The notes under the pieces were generated by a model. It was not told the origin of the DNA, did not search any database, and saw nothing but the letters and a program-made list of their open reading frames with translations. Positions 25,201 to 34,860 of a stretch of DNA of 50,023 bases are shown piece after piece (the stretch's first letter is position 1; each line of letters opens with the position of its first letter). The stretch lies in NCBI GenBank assembly GCA_903910795.1, contig CAIWAX010000115.1, positions 1-50,023 of the forward strand. The letters are read 5' to 3'. Position numbers and translations under genes: made by a program. The stretch is from an uncultured Anaerolineae bacterium. Lineage in GTDB: Bacteria; Chloroflexota; Anaerolineae; Anaerolineales; Villigracilaceae.

Positions 25201-26571
25201 ATGCCAAAGCCAGTTGTTGCACTTGTTGGACGCCCAAACGTGGGCAAAAGCACCCTTTTTAACCGGCTTGCCGGAGAACGTCTCGCCATTGTAGACGATA
25301 CCCCGGGGACCACCCGTGACCGTATCTTCGCTGATTCTGAATGGAATGGAATTCCGTTTACCATCGTGGATACCGGCGGTATTGATCCATCCCATGGCGG
25401 AAAAACACCGCTTTCCACCGGATCAGCCGACTTTATTACCGAAATTCGAAATCAGGCCGGGGTTGCCATTCAAGAAGCAGATGTAGTTCTGCTGCTGACT
25501 GATGGGCAGACAGGCCCAACACCTGCTGATCACGAGGTTGCCGAGATTTTGCGCCGCAACCAGAAAATTATCAATGGAGAACCCTTTCCACCCGTTTTGA
25601 TGGTTGTCAACAAATGCGAATCGCTGCCAGAACGTGAAGCCGCCTCTCAGTTCTATGAGCTCGGGCTGGGTGATCCTTATCCCATTTCGGCTGTACATGG
25701 GACAGATACCGGCGAATTATTGGATGTGCTGGTAAAGATTTTCCCAAAGGAAATCGACAACACCGAGGATGACTCGGTTAAAATTGCCATCGTGGGAAAA
25801 CCCAATGCTGGGAAATCCAGCCTGTTGAACCGGCTTGTCGGGCACGAACGCTCTATTGTCAGCGCCATTGCCGGGACCACCCGCGACGCGGTGGATACAC
25901 TGATCAAGGTCAATGATCTGAACGTAACACTGATCGATACGGCTGGAATTCGGAGACGCGGCAGGATCGATCCAGGCGTGGAAAAATACAGCGTGCTGCG
26001 CGCCTTTAAGGCAATCGAACGCGCAGATGTGGCACTATTAATGATCGATGCCGTGGAAGGGATCACTTCACAGGATGCTCATATCGCCGGATACATCCTG
26101 GATGAATGGAAAAGCTGCGTTGTGCTTGTGAATAAATGGGACGCGCTCGAAAAAGATAATTACACAATGGACAATTTCACCAAAACGGTGCGCCGCGACT
26201 TGAATTTTATGGATTACGTACCGATCCTGTTTATTTCTGCGAAAACCGGTCAACGGGTAGATCAGGTTTTACCAATGGCTTTGCAAGTTCAAGAGGAACG
26301 GTTGGCGCGCCTGACAACCTCCAAGATCAATGACATCATTCAAAAAGCCATAGACTACCAGCCCCCGCCTGCGCACGCCGGTATCCAGCTCAAGATATAT
26401 TACGGCACCCAGGTGCGGTCTGACCCGCCGACTTTTGTATTATTTGTGAACAATCCGAAGCTCTTGCATTTCTCTTACATGCGTTACCTGGAAAACTGCA
26501 TCCGCAAAGAATATGGTTTCCTGGGTACGCCAATCAAACTGGCAGCCAAAGGACACAACGATAAAAACTGA
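25201..26571 (+). CDS. der: Ribosome-assembly GTPase Der (EngA)
   Basis: Two-GTPase-domain protein needed for 50S ribosome assembly, 456 residues. Domain 1: G1 GRPNVGKST at about 9-17, G3 DTGG, G4 NKCE. Domain 2: G1 GKPNAGKSS at about 199-207, G3 DTAG, G4 NKWD. The C-terminal KH-like domain (about 370-456) ends in FLGTPIKLAAKG. Compared with the usual form, domain 1 has an insertion of about 20 residues after DTGG (IDPSHGGKTPLSTGSADF). It is the last gene of the cdaA operon and is followed by a strong terminator. Confidence 0.96.
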   Translation: MPKPVVALVGRPNVGKSTLFNRLAGERLAIVDDTPGTTRDRIFADSEWNGIPFTIVDTGGIDPSHGGKTPLSTGSADFITEIRNQAGVAIQEADVVLLLTDGQTGPTPADHEVAEILRRNQKIINGEPFPPVLMVVNKCESLPEREAASQFYELGLGDPYPISAVHGTDTGELLDVLVKIFPKEIDNTEDDSVKIAIVGKPNAGKSSLLNRLVGHERSIVSAIAGTTRDAVDTLIKVNDLNVTLIDTAGIRRRGRIDPGVEKYSVLRAFKAIERADVALLMIDAVEGITSQDAHIAGYILDEWKSCVVLVNKWDALEKDNYTMDNFTKTVRRDLNFMDYVPILFISAKTGQRVDQVLPMALQVQEERLARLTTSKINDIIQKAIDYQPPPAHAGIQLKIYYGTQVRSDPPTFVLFVNNPKLLHFSYMRYLENCIRKEYGFLGTPIKLAAKGHNDKN

Positions 26572-26664
26572 GTCCGACGTGTTTACTTTCCCACTCTATC
26601 AGTCAATGCAAATTTACAGGAAAGTGGGCGAATAAACCGGGATTAACTTCAAGGCAAGAACAAA

Positions 26665-26712
26665 AAAATCATAAAAATGGGCCGGCGTATGCCGGCCCAT
26701 TTTTATGATTTT
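26665..26712. terminator. Strong terminator between der and the Ig-repeat gene
   Basis: Perfect 22-bp stem (26665-26686 with 26691-26712), loop GTAT. The A/T flanks make it work for both convergent genes. Confidence 0.88.
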
Positions 26713-26742
26713 GATTTTTACTGATTGCCAATCCCAAACTGT

Positions 26743-28713
26743 TTAATGCTCTATGCGCGGGTAGACCCAGGGCGCCTGATCACCAGTGGGAGATCCGTTG
26801 GTGCCAATGGCAAGGATAAAGTTACCGGTCTGTCCAACCAGTGATGTAAGGGGGATATCAATAGCGCGAGTCAGCCCAACGGGAGTATCAAATTTTTCGC
26901 CATAATCTGCGATCGTATAAAGCGTGCCGCCACTGGCTCTGAAATACAGCCAGAATTTCACATTACAATCGGGATATCCAGACCTGCAGCCAATGCGGGC
27001 TTTGAAACGATCTCCGCTCTGGACTGTGTAGGATGGATAGGTTCCCTGAATTAACCCATCGGTAATATTTTGTGGAACCATCATCAAAGATGGGTTACTG
27101 TTATAAGTAACGCCGTCTTCAAGCTGTACACTTGCCAGCTTGTAAGCATAGCCCGCATCACCCGAAGTGCTGCCAAAGGTTAATAAAGCGCCTGAACCAT
27201 TTTTCCACTCAGCCAATTCAGGGTGAGCGGTAAAGTCAAAACCACCGGTGATGGGTGTAGCAGTGCTGGAAGGCGTGCTGGTTGGGGTTGGCGAGGGTAC
27301 AGGAGTGCCCGGGGTAACTGGGGTGGAAGTTGGTGCGCTGGCGCTCACTGCAATATCAACCCACCAGGCTTTATCAGCATGATAGCCGATGCCAAAGAGA
27401 TTACCGCTCGCATTTTTCAATTGCCAGTAACCGCGATAGGATCCGGATGTGGCAGGTGAAGTCAGGGGGACTGATATATTAAAAGAAGTATTCGGACCAA
27501 CGGTCGATGTCAGGTTGGTGGGGCTGGAACCGCCCATCTGATTACCGCTGACAAAAACCAGTTGATAGCTGGTGGTCCAAGTGCAGGTGCCAATGTTCTT
27601 GATACGCCAGGTTTTGGTAAAGGCTGTGTTAGGCGCAAAGACAGTACCGTCCGGCACGTTTATATCCGAAATAAAAGTAGCATGATCACAATCGACACTG
27701 GGAGGCGGGGGCGGAGTAACGGGGGGAGGCGGAGGCGGTACAACCAGGCCACCGTTTGTAATACGCGGGGCACCCCACAGCGCGCGGTCGCCATCTGCAT
27801 AACCAGCCGAACCAATATACAGGATAAATTTGACATCCTGACCTGCCAGCGCTGACAGGTCAAAATTGGCGCGATAAAACAGGCCATCATAGCGCTCAGA
27901 ATAACTCCAGAAGGTCTGAACCGGGCCGCTGCCAATTTGGTAATTCAACCGGAAATTGACAAAACAAGATGTGGCGTTGTACTCGCAATTAACAATTGAT
28001 TGGAAGTGATCACCGTTTTGAACATGATAAACAGGGTATTGACCCTGGATATATCCGTTATATACTCTTTGTGGAACCGTTAACAAACCCGGGGCGGAAT
28101 CTGTTGTACCGTTCTCGAGATGAGGGGCCGCGATGGTGTAAGCAAAACCATTGTCGTTGCCTTCGGCTCCTGGGAACAGCAAACTGCCAGCGCCGCTTGT
28201 CCAGGTGGCAGAGCCAGCATTGGCGACAAAATCGTAGCCGGTTGAACTGCCAGGCGTGCCAGATACAACAATCTCAACCCAAAAAGATTTATCTGCAGTT
28301 GAGCCGATGCCAAACATCACACCGCCTGCATCCTTTAGCTGGAAATTCCCCCGGTAAGTACCTGCGGAGCCTGGGGCTGTCAGGGCAACTGTCAAGTCAA
28401 CTGTATTGCCTGGAGCTACACTGGCAGGCAGGCTGGTTGTGGCCGGCGCGCCCATCTGGGTGCCATCCACGTAAACAAGCGTATAACTTGTCGACCAGGT
28501 ACAGGTGCCCACATTCATAATGCGCCAGGTCTTACTAAAAGTAGCTCCAGCTGCATATATTGTGTCATCTGGAACGGTAACATCAGCCACAAATTGGGCC
28601 GCGTTACAGGTTGAAAGAGCAGCAGCAGGCTGGGGTACTGAAATGAAACTGACCATCATAACCACCAGCAAACAAACTGCAAACAGTCTGTTCTTATTCC
28701 AATTCGGTTTCAT
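26743..28713 (-). CDS. Secreted NBR1-type Ig repeat protein
   Basis: Exported protein of 656 residues with a signal peptide (about 1-33). It has the order A-B-A-B. The A units (36-150 and 341-457) match the Ig-like domain of the NBR1 (next to BRCA1) family, with KTWRIxNxGTCTW and the GxxYRGxxQLK pattern. The B units (about 160-318 and 491-656) are an unrecognised beta-rich domain; each has VPQ, GxIQGxYPxYxVQxGDxF, and ends in GDxAxWxxPRI. Proline-rich linkers join them. I start at the ATG at 28713, with AAGGAGA upstream; the longer frame adds 22 unlikely residues. Its likely role is surface or ligand binding, possibly to carbohydrate, but this is only inferred. The next genes also encode surface proteins. 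Confidence 0.82.
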   Translation of the reverse strand: MKPNWNKNRLFAVCLLVVMMVSFISVPQPAAALSTCNAAQFVADVTVPDDTIYAAGATFSKTWRIMNVGTCTWSTSYTLVYVDGTQMGAPATTSLPASVAPGNTVDLTVALTAPGSAGTYRGNFQLKDAGGVMFGIGSTADKSFWVEIVVSGTPGSSTGYDFVANAGSATWTSGAGSLLFPGAEGNDNGFAYTIAAPHLENGTTDSAPGLLTVPQRVYNGYIQGQYPVYHVQNGDHFQSIVNCEYNATSCFVNFRLNYQIGSGPVQTFWSYSERYDGLFYRANFDLSALAGQDVKFILYIGSAGYADGDRALWGAPRITNGGLVVPPPPPPVTPPPPPSVDCDHATFISDINVPDGTVFAPNTAFTKTWRIKNIGTCTWTTSYQLVFVSGNQMGGSSPTNLTSTVGPNTSFNISVPLTSPATSGSYRGYWQLKNASGNLFGIGYHADKAWWVDIAVSASAPTSTPVTPGTPVPSPTPTSTPSSTATPITGGFDFTAHPELAEWKNGSGALLTFGSTSGDAGYAYKLASVQLEDGVTYNSNPSLMMVPQNITDGLIQGTYPSYTVQSGDRFKARIGCRSGYPDCNVKFWLYFRASGGTLYTIADYGEKFDTPVGLTRAIDIPLTSLVGQTGNFILAIGTNGSPTGDQAPWVYPRIEH

Positions 28714-28955
28714 TCTGATTCTCCTTTGAAAATTCACAACTTCACTCGATGTGCCCATAGCTACCAGCGAATAGTACAAAAGCTTAAAACATAAATTGCA
28801 ACTTCGCTATTTAGAAACATTAATATCATTATATACTGTTTTTGCGTTACACGAATACCTTAAATGAGTAAAATCATCAGAAAATCAAACAAATTAAATC
28901 AAATCCGGCTTTTTTTCAAATCATTGCCCTGCAATTTAAAAGCTCAAACCGAGGA

Positions 28956-29462
28956 TTACTTCACCTCTAGCGTGCCATTGAAGAATGAAACATTGATCGC
29001 AGTTCCTCTAGAATTGGAGAAAATTGCGCCATCCGGGGCAGCTTGCGTTTTATGGAAATTAATCAGAGCCTGGCCCTTTTCTTTAGCGCGAAATACAATC
29101 TCCAGCAATGTACCGCTTCCACTGGCTGGGGAGCCTGCAATTTGCGCCACCGCATAATCAAGCGTACCGTTAGTATTGTCAAAAGTGTTTTGGACAACAT
29201 AATCGGCCTTAACGAAACCACCATTTTTCAATTGCACCACTTCCAGTCTGGCCGGATCAAAAGATAGATGGATTTCCATTGCAATCAGGTCGGAGATATT
29301 CTCAACTTTTACGGGGATTGTGATGGTATCGTTGACGGTAACAGGAGCAGCCTGCGTATCAATCTTGAGAGCAGTGCTCGAACCAGCACAGGAAGTTAGT
29401 ACAAAGATACCTGAAATAGCCAAAAAAACCAGCTTATTCCAAAACAAAGAAACTTTGAGCAC
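28956..29462 (-). CDS. Cohesin-domain lipoprotein
   Basis: Lipid-anchored surface protein, 168 residues. The lipobox LTSC places the lipidated Cys at residue 25, and nearly all the rest (about 32-168) is one cohesin-type domain: ITIPVKVENISDLIAMEIHL, DPARLEV, NGTLDYAVAQ and GSGTLLEIVFRAK follow the usual cohesin strand order. Cohesins bind dockerins; a dockerin protein is encoded 1.3 kb away (30805). The start is a GTG at 29462 with AAGG upstream. The domain is closely related to that of the next gene (29584), so they arose by duplication. In a monoderm cell it would display one cohesin on the membrane. Confidence 0.85.
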   Translation of the reverse strand: MLKVSLFWNKLVFLAISGIFVLTSCAGSSTALKIDTQAAPVTVNDTITIPVKVENISDLIAMEIHLSFDPARLEVVQLKNGGFVKADYVVQNTFDNTNGTLDYAVAQIAGSPASGSGTLLEIVFRAKEKGQALINFHKTQAAPDGAIFSNSRGTAINVSFFNGTLEVK

Positions 29463-29476
29463 GCGCTACCTTCAAA

Positions 29477-29520
29477 TCAGCGCGCCAGAAAAGTGGGTTT
29501 TCCACCGCCTGGCGCGCTGA
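29477..29520 (-). other. Hairpin before the cohesin lipoprotein
   Basis: TCAGCGCGCCAG (29477-29488) pairs perfectly with 29509-29520; GTGG/CCAC can extend the pairing inside the loop. On the minus strand the stem ends six bases before the AAGG ribosome site of the cohesin lipoprotein. There is no T tract, so it may tune expression or protect an mRNA end. Confidence 0.5.
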
Positions 29521-29583
29521 AATTATTAATTTAGCACTTTCATTTGCAGATTTCACTCTAAAACTACAGACGCTATTTGAGGC

Positions 29584-30705
29584 CTATGGTATGCACAATC
29601 GCTGCCCAACATAGATCAATCGCGGATTGGAAAGATGATTGGCGCTGGCAACCTGCGCATAACTCGTACCATACCTTACTGCAATATTATAGAGTGTATC
29701 GCCTCTTTGAACAGTGTAGTAATACCGGCAGCCTGTTTGGGCGCTCGTAGGAGCGGGAGTCACAGAAATTGGAGTTGCCGTAACGCCAGGAACAGCCGTA
29801 GGAGTCGGCGTGAGAATTGGTGAGCTGGTTGAAAATTGGGCAGGACAGATATTACCAGCAGGGATAGGCGACCAGGGTATATTGGGGATCAGGAGGGCCT
29901 GGTTGGGGAAAATAATATACGGCCACCAGATACCATTCGTGCTGGCAATCGCCCAGGGTGAAACCCCATAAGCTCTACCAATGCAATAGAGCGATTCCCA
30001 TAAACGTACAACATGCGTACCCAGAATGGCTCCATTAGGCGACGGCGAAGGGACGGGTGTCGAAGTGGGCAGGCCTGGAACTGGGGTAGCGGTAGGCGGC
30101 GCCGGTGTGACTGGCGTTGAGGTGGGGGTGCCCGGCCCTGGAGTAACCGGGGTCGCTGTCGGCTGCGATGGCGTGGCAGTAGAAGGCACCTGAGTTCCAA
30201 CGGTAACGCTGCCATTCGACCAGGAGGTCAGTATGGCGACCCCGTTCGCGTCTGACAATATCAAGCCGCTTGGAGATGCCTGCGTAGCGCGCAAGGTCAG
30301 GTTTGAACTTCCATTGGCCTTGGCATGAAATGTGATATTCAACAGAGCGCCGCTTCCCTGAGCAGTGGGGCGATTCATTTGGGCAATTGCGTAATCAATT
30401 GTGCCAGCGGCATTATTAAAGATGTTCTGCGCAACAAAATCAGCCACAACAAAACCACCGTTTGTTATCTGGGTCACTTCCAGTATTGAAGGGTTATAGG
30501 CCAGGTGCAATTCAACTGCAGAGAGATTCGATACATTATCAACTTTTACGGATAAAGTAAAAGTGTTATTTATTTGTACTGCTGTCACAGCCGGATCAAC
30601 CCTTACAACGGTGCCCCCCTGGGCAAAAGCCGATGTGCCCACCATTGAGCCAGTTATGACCATCATCGCAAGAAATATTCTCAAAATTGTCCAGTTACGC
30701 TTCAT
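29584..30705 (-). CDS. Cohesin plus LysM surface protein
   Basis: Exported protein of 373 residues. Signal peptide at 1-29 (GTSAFA cleavage region), one cohesin domain (about 32-172), a Pro/Thr-rich linker (about 173-225), and two LysM-like units: a divergent one at about 228-275 (HVVRLWESLYCIGRAYGVSPWAIASTNG) and a canonical one at 326-373 (YTVQRGDTLYNIAVRYG). LysM binds peptidoglycan or other GlcNAc polymers, so the protein could hold the cohesin on the wall. Start at 30705 has AAGGAG upstream. It lies between the dockerin gene and the cohesin lipoprotein in the same direction. Confidence 0.87.
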   Translation of the reverse strand: MKRNWTILRIFLAMMVITGSMVGTSAFAQGGTVVRVDPAVTAVQINNTFTLSVKVDNVSNLSAVELHLAYNPSILEVTQITNGGFVVADFVAQNIFNNAAGTIDYAIAQMNRPTAQGSGALLNITFHAKANGSSNLTLRATQASPSGLILSDANGVAILTSWSNGSVTVGTQVPSTATPSQPTATPVTPGPGTPTSTPVTPAPPTATPVPGLPTSTPVPSPSPNGAILGTHVVRLWESLYCIGRAYGVSPWAIASTNGIWWPYIIFPNQALLIPNIPWSPIPAGNICPAQFSTSSPILTPTPTAVPGVTATPISVTPAPTSAQTGCRYYYTVQRGDTLYNIAVRYGTSYAQVASANHLSNPRLIYVGQRLCIP

Positions 30706-30804
30706 CTGTAACTCCTTATCAAGATTTAATGATTACCATCCTCTTCAAGAAAAACGCTGCTCATCCACTGTTCTTCAACGAATGAGCAACGTTTTCAATC
30801 AGTT

Positions 30805-31872
30805 TTACGGGGTTGTACTCCAGATGGTTGGGCCAACCTTGCCCCAGTTTCCTGCAGCAATCGCCAGATCACTGATGTTGATCACTCCGTCATCATTCAC
30901 ATCGATGGGATTGTCAGCAATACTTGGATTCGCACAATTTGCTACAGTAGAACCCACAGCAGCGCCTGTTTGGCCAAACTTGCTGATAATGGTGCCAATA
31001 TCCAGGATATTGATGGCATTATCATTATTGACATCGCCACCGCGCAGGCTGGTAGTTCCAATATCGAAAACCTGCGCATTACTCGCAACCACAACACCTG
31101 ATTTCTCAGATGGCAAGTAGCCCGGATATGTTGCCCGGAAGGTGTATGTGCCAGCAATGATATTGAATATACTAAAAGCGCCGGTTGTGTCAGTGAACGA
31201 AGGGCCATAATTCGATGGGCCCGATGCCGTGACACTGGCACACTTCAAAGTACCGCCACCCGGGTTCGGGTTTCCAGGTGTTCCTTGACGTAGAACAGTA
31301 CCGGTGCCCCTGGCACTGACCACTATATTCACACAGACTGGCTGAACCGTTCCAACATCAACTCTGAAACCATCTGCATCCACCAGGGTGGGTTGATTAA
31401 TATAAAAGCACTGCTGTCCCTGGTTCAGGCCAATGAAGTGGAATCGCACCGCCACACCAATCTGATTAACTTGCGGAGGACCGGCCAATACGAGGTGAAT
31501 ACAGGGCAGGCTGCCACCAGCCGGCAAACATTGAGCAGCCGGCAACACTTCATTAATACTCACGGTCGAAACACCAAAGAAATCCGGCCGGATTTCTGCG
31601 GCAGTAGTACCCGGCGTTGTGGGTGGCGTTACATTTTTATCATTGAAAGATAAATAAATCTCGGCGCCGCCAACACCCGGGTTGATATTAGCAACAGAAA
31701 AAACCAGATTAAAAGTAACTTCCTGGCCGATGCCAATTGTAGGTGGATTAGGAGTATCAAAATACATTGTGGCAGAGCGAGCTACTTGAAGAGGCGCCGC
31801 TCCCACAGACACCGCTGGCAAAGCCAGCGATAGAACAAGCACGATCGTGAATAACCATTTATAAATTTTCAT
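30805..31872 (-). CDS. Secreted dockerin protein with cohesin-like head
   Basis: Exported protein of 355 residues. Signal peptide at about 1-26; an N-terminal beta domain (about 30-190) with cohesin-like strands (IGIGQEVTFNLVFSVANIN, GAEIYLSFNDKNV); a carboxypeptidase-regulatory-like domain (about 205-275, DTTGAFSIFNIIAGTYTFRATYPGY); then a type-I-like dockerin at 278-345. Its two calcium loops are DVNNDNAINILD (from 280) and DVNDDGVINISD (from 324), both with the D-x-N-x-D...D ligands intact. The gap between them holds a Cys-containing insert. It is expected to bind a cohesin such as the two encoded next door. No enzyme domain is present. Confidence 0.85.
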   Translation of the reverse strand: MKIYKWLFTIVLVLSLALPAVSVGAAPLQVARSATMYFDTPNPPTIGIGQEVTFNLVFSVANINPGVGGAEIYLSFNDKNVTPPTTPGTTAAEIRPDFFGVSTVSINEVLPAAQCLPAGGSLPCIHLVLAGPPQVNQIGVAVRFHFIGLNQGQQCFYINQPTLVDADGFRVDVGTVQPVCVNIVVSARGTGTVLRQGTPGNPNPGGGTLKCASVTASGPSNYGPSFTDTTGAFSIFNIIAGTYTFRATYPGYLPSEKSGVVVASNAQVFDIGTTSLRGGDVNNDNAINILDIGTIISKFGQTGAAVGSTVANCANPSIADNPIDVNDDGVINISDLAIAAGNWGKVGPTIWSTTP

Positions 31873-32118
31873 AAACTACCCTCCGTTTCTGAATGTGAAT
31901 TGAGTTTAATATAACATTCAGGATTTTATTATCCGTTGCAAAGACGTGATAACAAAATTACGAAACCATTGCCAAAAAACATCTGTAGAGAACACCCACT
32001 TTCAAGTTACAATAAAAAATGTACCCAGCAAGCCCGACTCAGAAGCGGCGACGCCATACGCCTGGGGAGAGTTTTGCTGGTTTTCAAGTTGGTTTAGTCT
32101 TCTGGGAGATGTTTGTTA

Positions 32119-33279
32119 ATGACGCGCACTATTCTGCATCTTGATCTGGATGCCTTTTTCTGTGCAGTGGAAGAACTACGCCAGCCCGATTTGAGGGGCA
32201 AGGCGTTTGCGGTGGGTGGACAACCCGATCAACGCGGTGTGGTGGCATCATGTTCGTATGCGGCACGGGCTGTGGGGATCCACTCGGCCATGCCAATGAG
32301 CCGGGCATTACAAATGTGCTCTGATCTGATTGTTATTCCTCCCGGCCGCAAAGAATATGAAAAATTTTCACGACAGGTGATGGATCGGCTGAAGAACCTG
32401 GCCCCACTGGTTGAACAAATCTCCATCGACGAAGCCTTTGTTGACATCAGCGATCTGCGCGAGCCGGCCGTTGATACGGCGCGCAAACTGCAAACACAAA
32501 TCATGGAAGAGCTCGGACTGCCTTGTTCGATTGGGATCGCATCCAATAAACTGGTAGCCAAGATCGCAACGGAAACCGGCAAAAAATCCAAACGCGGACC
32601 GGATTACCCCTATGCACTAACGATCGTCCCCGCGGGAACGGAAACTAAATTTCTGGCCGGGCTGCCAGTCTCAATGTTATGGGGAGTGGGCCCAAAAACA
32701 GAGAAACGCCTGGCTGAAATGGGTGTGCATCGCATTGGGGAACTGGCTACGCTTGGAGAAACAGCCTTGCGAGGCATGTTTGGGGAAAACGGCCGCGAAC
32801 TGGCCCACCATGCGCTAGGGCAGGATGACCGCCCGGTGGTCAATGAACATGTCACCAAATCAATCAGCCAGGAAAACACCTTTGCCCGTGATGTCAGTGA
32901 GGATGCAATTCTCGAAAGCATGCTGAAGAGGCTATCAGCAGAGGTGGGGAGAAACCTGCGGCAGGAACATCTGGCAGCCGCAACCGTCAAGCTCAAAATC
33001 CGTTGGCCGGATTTCACCACACTTACCCGACAAGCCACTCTCCCCGTACCTACCAGTCTGGATGAAGAAGTCTATCAGGCCGCAATCAACCTGTTCAGGC
33101 AGGTACGCAGCCAGCATCAGGCAGTCCGGCTGATTGGTGTGGGTGTCAGCAACCTTGGGCCGCCAATTCGCCAAATGGAACTATGGGGACAGGGGAACGA
33201 AAAAGCGTACAAACTGCAAGAAGCCCTGGATGATCTGCAAGCAAAATATGGGAAGAAAATTATCGACCGGGGTCGTTAG
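32119..33279 (+). CDS. dinB: DNA polymerase IV
   Basis: Y-family translesion polymerase, 386 residues. The palm acidic residues are intact: Asp9 in LHLDLDAFF and Asp104/Glu105 in SIDEAFVD. The steric gate Phe is at 13 or 14. Helix-hairpin-helix (LWGVGPKTEKRLAEMGV, about 192-208) and little-finger regions follow. It copies past DNA lesions and is error-prone. I start at the ATG at 32119, with GGGAGA 11 bases upstream; a TTG two codons earlier is less likely. There is no beta-clamp motif I can assign with confidence at the C terminus (KKIIDRGR). No SOS box is recognised in the 245-base upstream gap. It converges with glpK. Confidence 0.95.
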   Translation: MTRTILHLDLDAFFCAVEELRQPDLRGKAFAVGGQPDQRGVVASCSYAARAVGIHSAMPMSRALQMCSDLIVIPPGRKEYEKFSRQVMDRLKNLAPLVEQISIDEAFVDISDLREPAVDTARKLQTQIMEELGLPCSIGIASNKLVAKIATETGKKSKRGPDYPYALTIVPAGTETKFLAGLPVSMLWGVGPKTEKRLAEMGVHRIGELATLGETALRGMFGENGRELAHHALGQDDRPVVNEHVTKSISQENTFARDVSEDAILESMLKRLSAEVGRNLRQEHLAAATVKLKIRWPDFTTLTRQATLPVPTSLDEEVYQAAINLFRQVRSQHQAVRLIGVGVSNLGPPIRQMELWGQGNEKAYKLQEALDDLQAKYGKKIIDRGR

Positions 33280-33324
33280 AGAGAAAAACGGACGTTCCAA
33301 AACAGGGAACGTCCATTTTTCTCT
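33280..33324. terminator. Bidirectional terminator between dinB and glpK
   Basis: Arms 33280-33298 and 33306-33324 pair over 19 positions with one mismatch. A run on the left and T run on the right let it serve both genes. Confidence 0.82.
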
Positions 33325-33339
33325 ACGCCAGGCTCTGGT

Positions 33340-34818
33340 TTACATCCAATCAAAAGTACGCGTGACGGCCTTCTTCCAGCCTGAATACAATTCTTCGCGC
33401 TTTCCAGCCTCCAATTTTGGCTGCCATTCCTTTCCAACACCCCAGTTAGCGCGCAATTCATCAAAGTTTTTCCAAAAACCAACCGCCAGACCGGCAGCAT
33501 AGGCCGCGCCCAAAGCCGTGGTTTCGGCCACCAATGGGCGAATTACCGGAACATTAACCATATCGGCCTGAAATTGCATTAACAAGTTATTGAAAACCAT
33601 ACCGCCATCCACCTTTAACGCCTTAAGATTCACGCCAGAATCTTTTTCCATCGCATCCAGCACCTCACGTGTCTGGTAGGCAGTGGCCTCCAGAGTGGCG
33701 CGGGCAATATGACCCTTATTGACATAACGGGTCATGCCGACGATGGCGCCGCGCGCATCCGAGCGCCAGTAGGGGGCAAACAGTCCGCTGAACGCCGGCA
33801 CAAAATAAATACCGCCGTTATCTTCGACCGTGTTCGCCAGTGTTTCAACATCCGCCGATTTTTCGATCATGCCAAGGTTATCCCGCAGCCACTGTACCAG
33901 CGCCCCTGCAATGGCTATCGAGCCTTCCAGGGCGTAAACAGCCGGCTGTTGGCCGATTTTATAACCCAGGGTGGTTAACAATCCATTTTGAGATGGAACC
34001 GGTCTTTCGCCCGTATTCATTAACATAAAGCAGCCAGTCCCATAAGTATTTTTAGCTTCTCCAGGCTGAAAACAAGTCTGCCCAAAAAGAGCAGCGTGTT
34101 GATCACCCAGATCCCCAGAAACAGGGATGCCGCCCAGAATACCTCGGGCATGCCCGTAGACTTCGGAGGATGATGCAATGCGCGGAAGCATCACACGCGG
34201 CACCCCCAGTAGATTTAATAACTCTTCATCCCAATCGAGGGTTTGCAGGTTCATCATCAGCGTCCGGCTGGCATTGGTCACATCCGTGACATGTGCGCCG
34301 GTCAGGTTCCAGATAACCCAGGTATCAATATTGCCAAAGAGCAATTCCCCATTTTCAGCTTTTTCGCGCGCACCCGGAACGTTATCCAGAATCCATTTAA
34401 TTTTGGGGCCGGAAAAGTATGTAGCCAGTGGCAGGCCGGTTTTAGCACGCAAACGATCCTGTCCGCCAGATTTTGCCAATTCATTGCAAATCTCATCGGT
34501 ACGCGTATCCTGCCAGACAATCGCATTGTACACAGGCTTCCCGGTGGCTTTTTCCCAAACTACCGTGGTCTCGCGTTGATTGGTGATGCCAACCGCAGCC
34601 AACTCTGAAGAATCAATTCCCGCGCTGGTTAGCGCAGCGCGCATCACTTCCTGGGTACGCTCCCAAATTTCCAGCGGGTCATGCTCCACCCAACCGGGTT
34701 TGGGATAAATCTGTGTGTGCTCCTTTTGATCAACGGCGGCGATGCTTCCGGAGTGGTCAAAGATAATGAAACGAGTGCTGGTGGTACCCTGATCAATTGC
34801 TGCAACGTATTTTGGCAT
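33340..34818 (-). CDS. glpK: Glycerol kinase
   Basis: Phosphorylates glycerol to glycerol 3-phosphate with ATP, in the cytosol, 492 residues (usual length about 500). FGGY-family signatures are clear: [15 protein letters not shown] at 6-20, the [30 protein letters not shown] glycerol-binding region, and the C-terminal motif [24 protein letters not shown] start at the ATG at 34818, with AGGAGA upstream. No glycerol facilitator or glpD is adjacent. The gene follows fmt by about 40 bases on the same strand, so the two may be co-transcribed. Confidence 0.96.
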   Translation of the reverse strand: MPKYVAAIDQGTTSTRFIIFDHSGSIAAVDQKEHTQIYPKPGWVEHDPLEIWERTQEVMRAALTSAGIDSSELAAVGITNQRETTVVWEKATGKPVYNAIVWQDTRTDEICNELAKSGGQDRLRAKTGLPLATYFSGPKIKWILDNVPGAREKAENGELLFGNIDTWVIWNLTGAHVTDVTNASRTLMMNLQTLDWDEELLNLLGVPRVMLPRIASSSEVYGHARGILGGIPVSGDLGDQHAALFGQTCFQPGEAKNTYGTGCFMLMNTGERPVPSQNGLLTTLGYKIGQQPAVYALEGSIAIAGALVQWLRDNLGMIEKSADVETLANTVEDNGGIYFVPAFSGLFAPYWRSDARGAIVGMTRYVNKGHIARATLEATAYQTREVLDAMEKDSGVNLKALKVDGGMVFNNLLMQFQADMVNVPVIRPLVAETTALGAAYAAGLAVGFWKNFDELRANWGVGKEWQPKLEAGKREELYSGWKKAVTRTFDWM

Positions 34819-34860
34819 GCGAGTCTCCTGAATAAGAATCATGGTTATTTTTTGAGCCGG

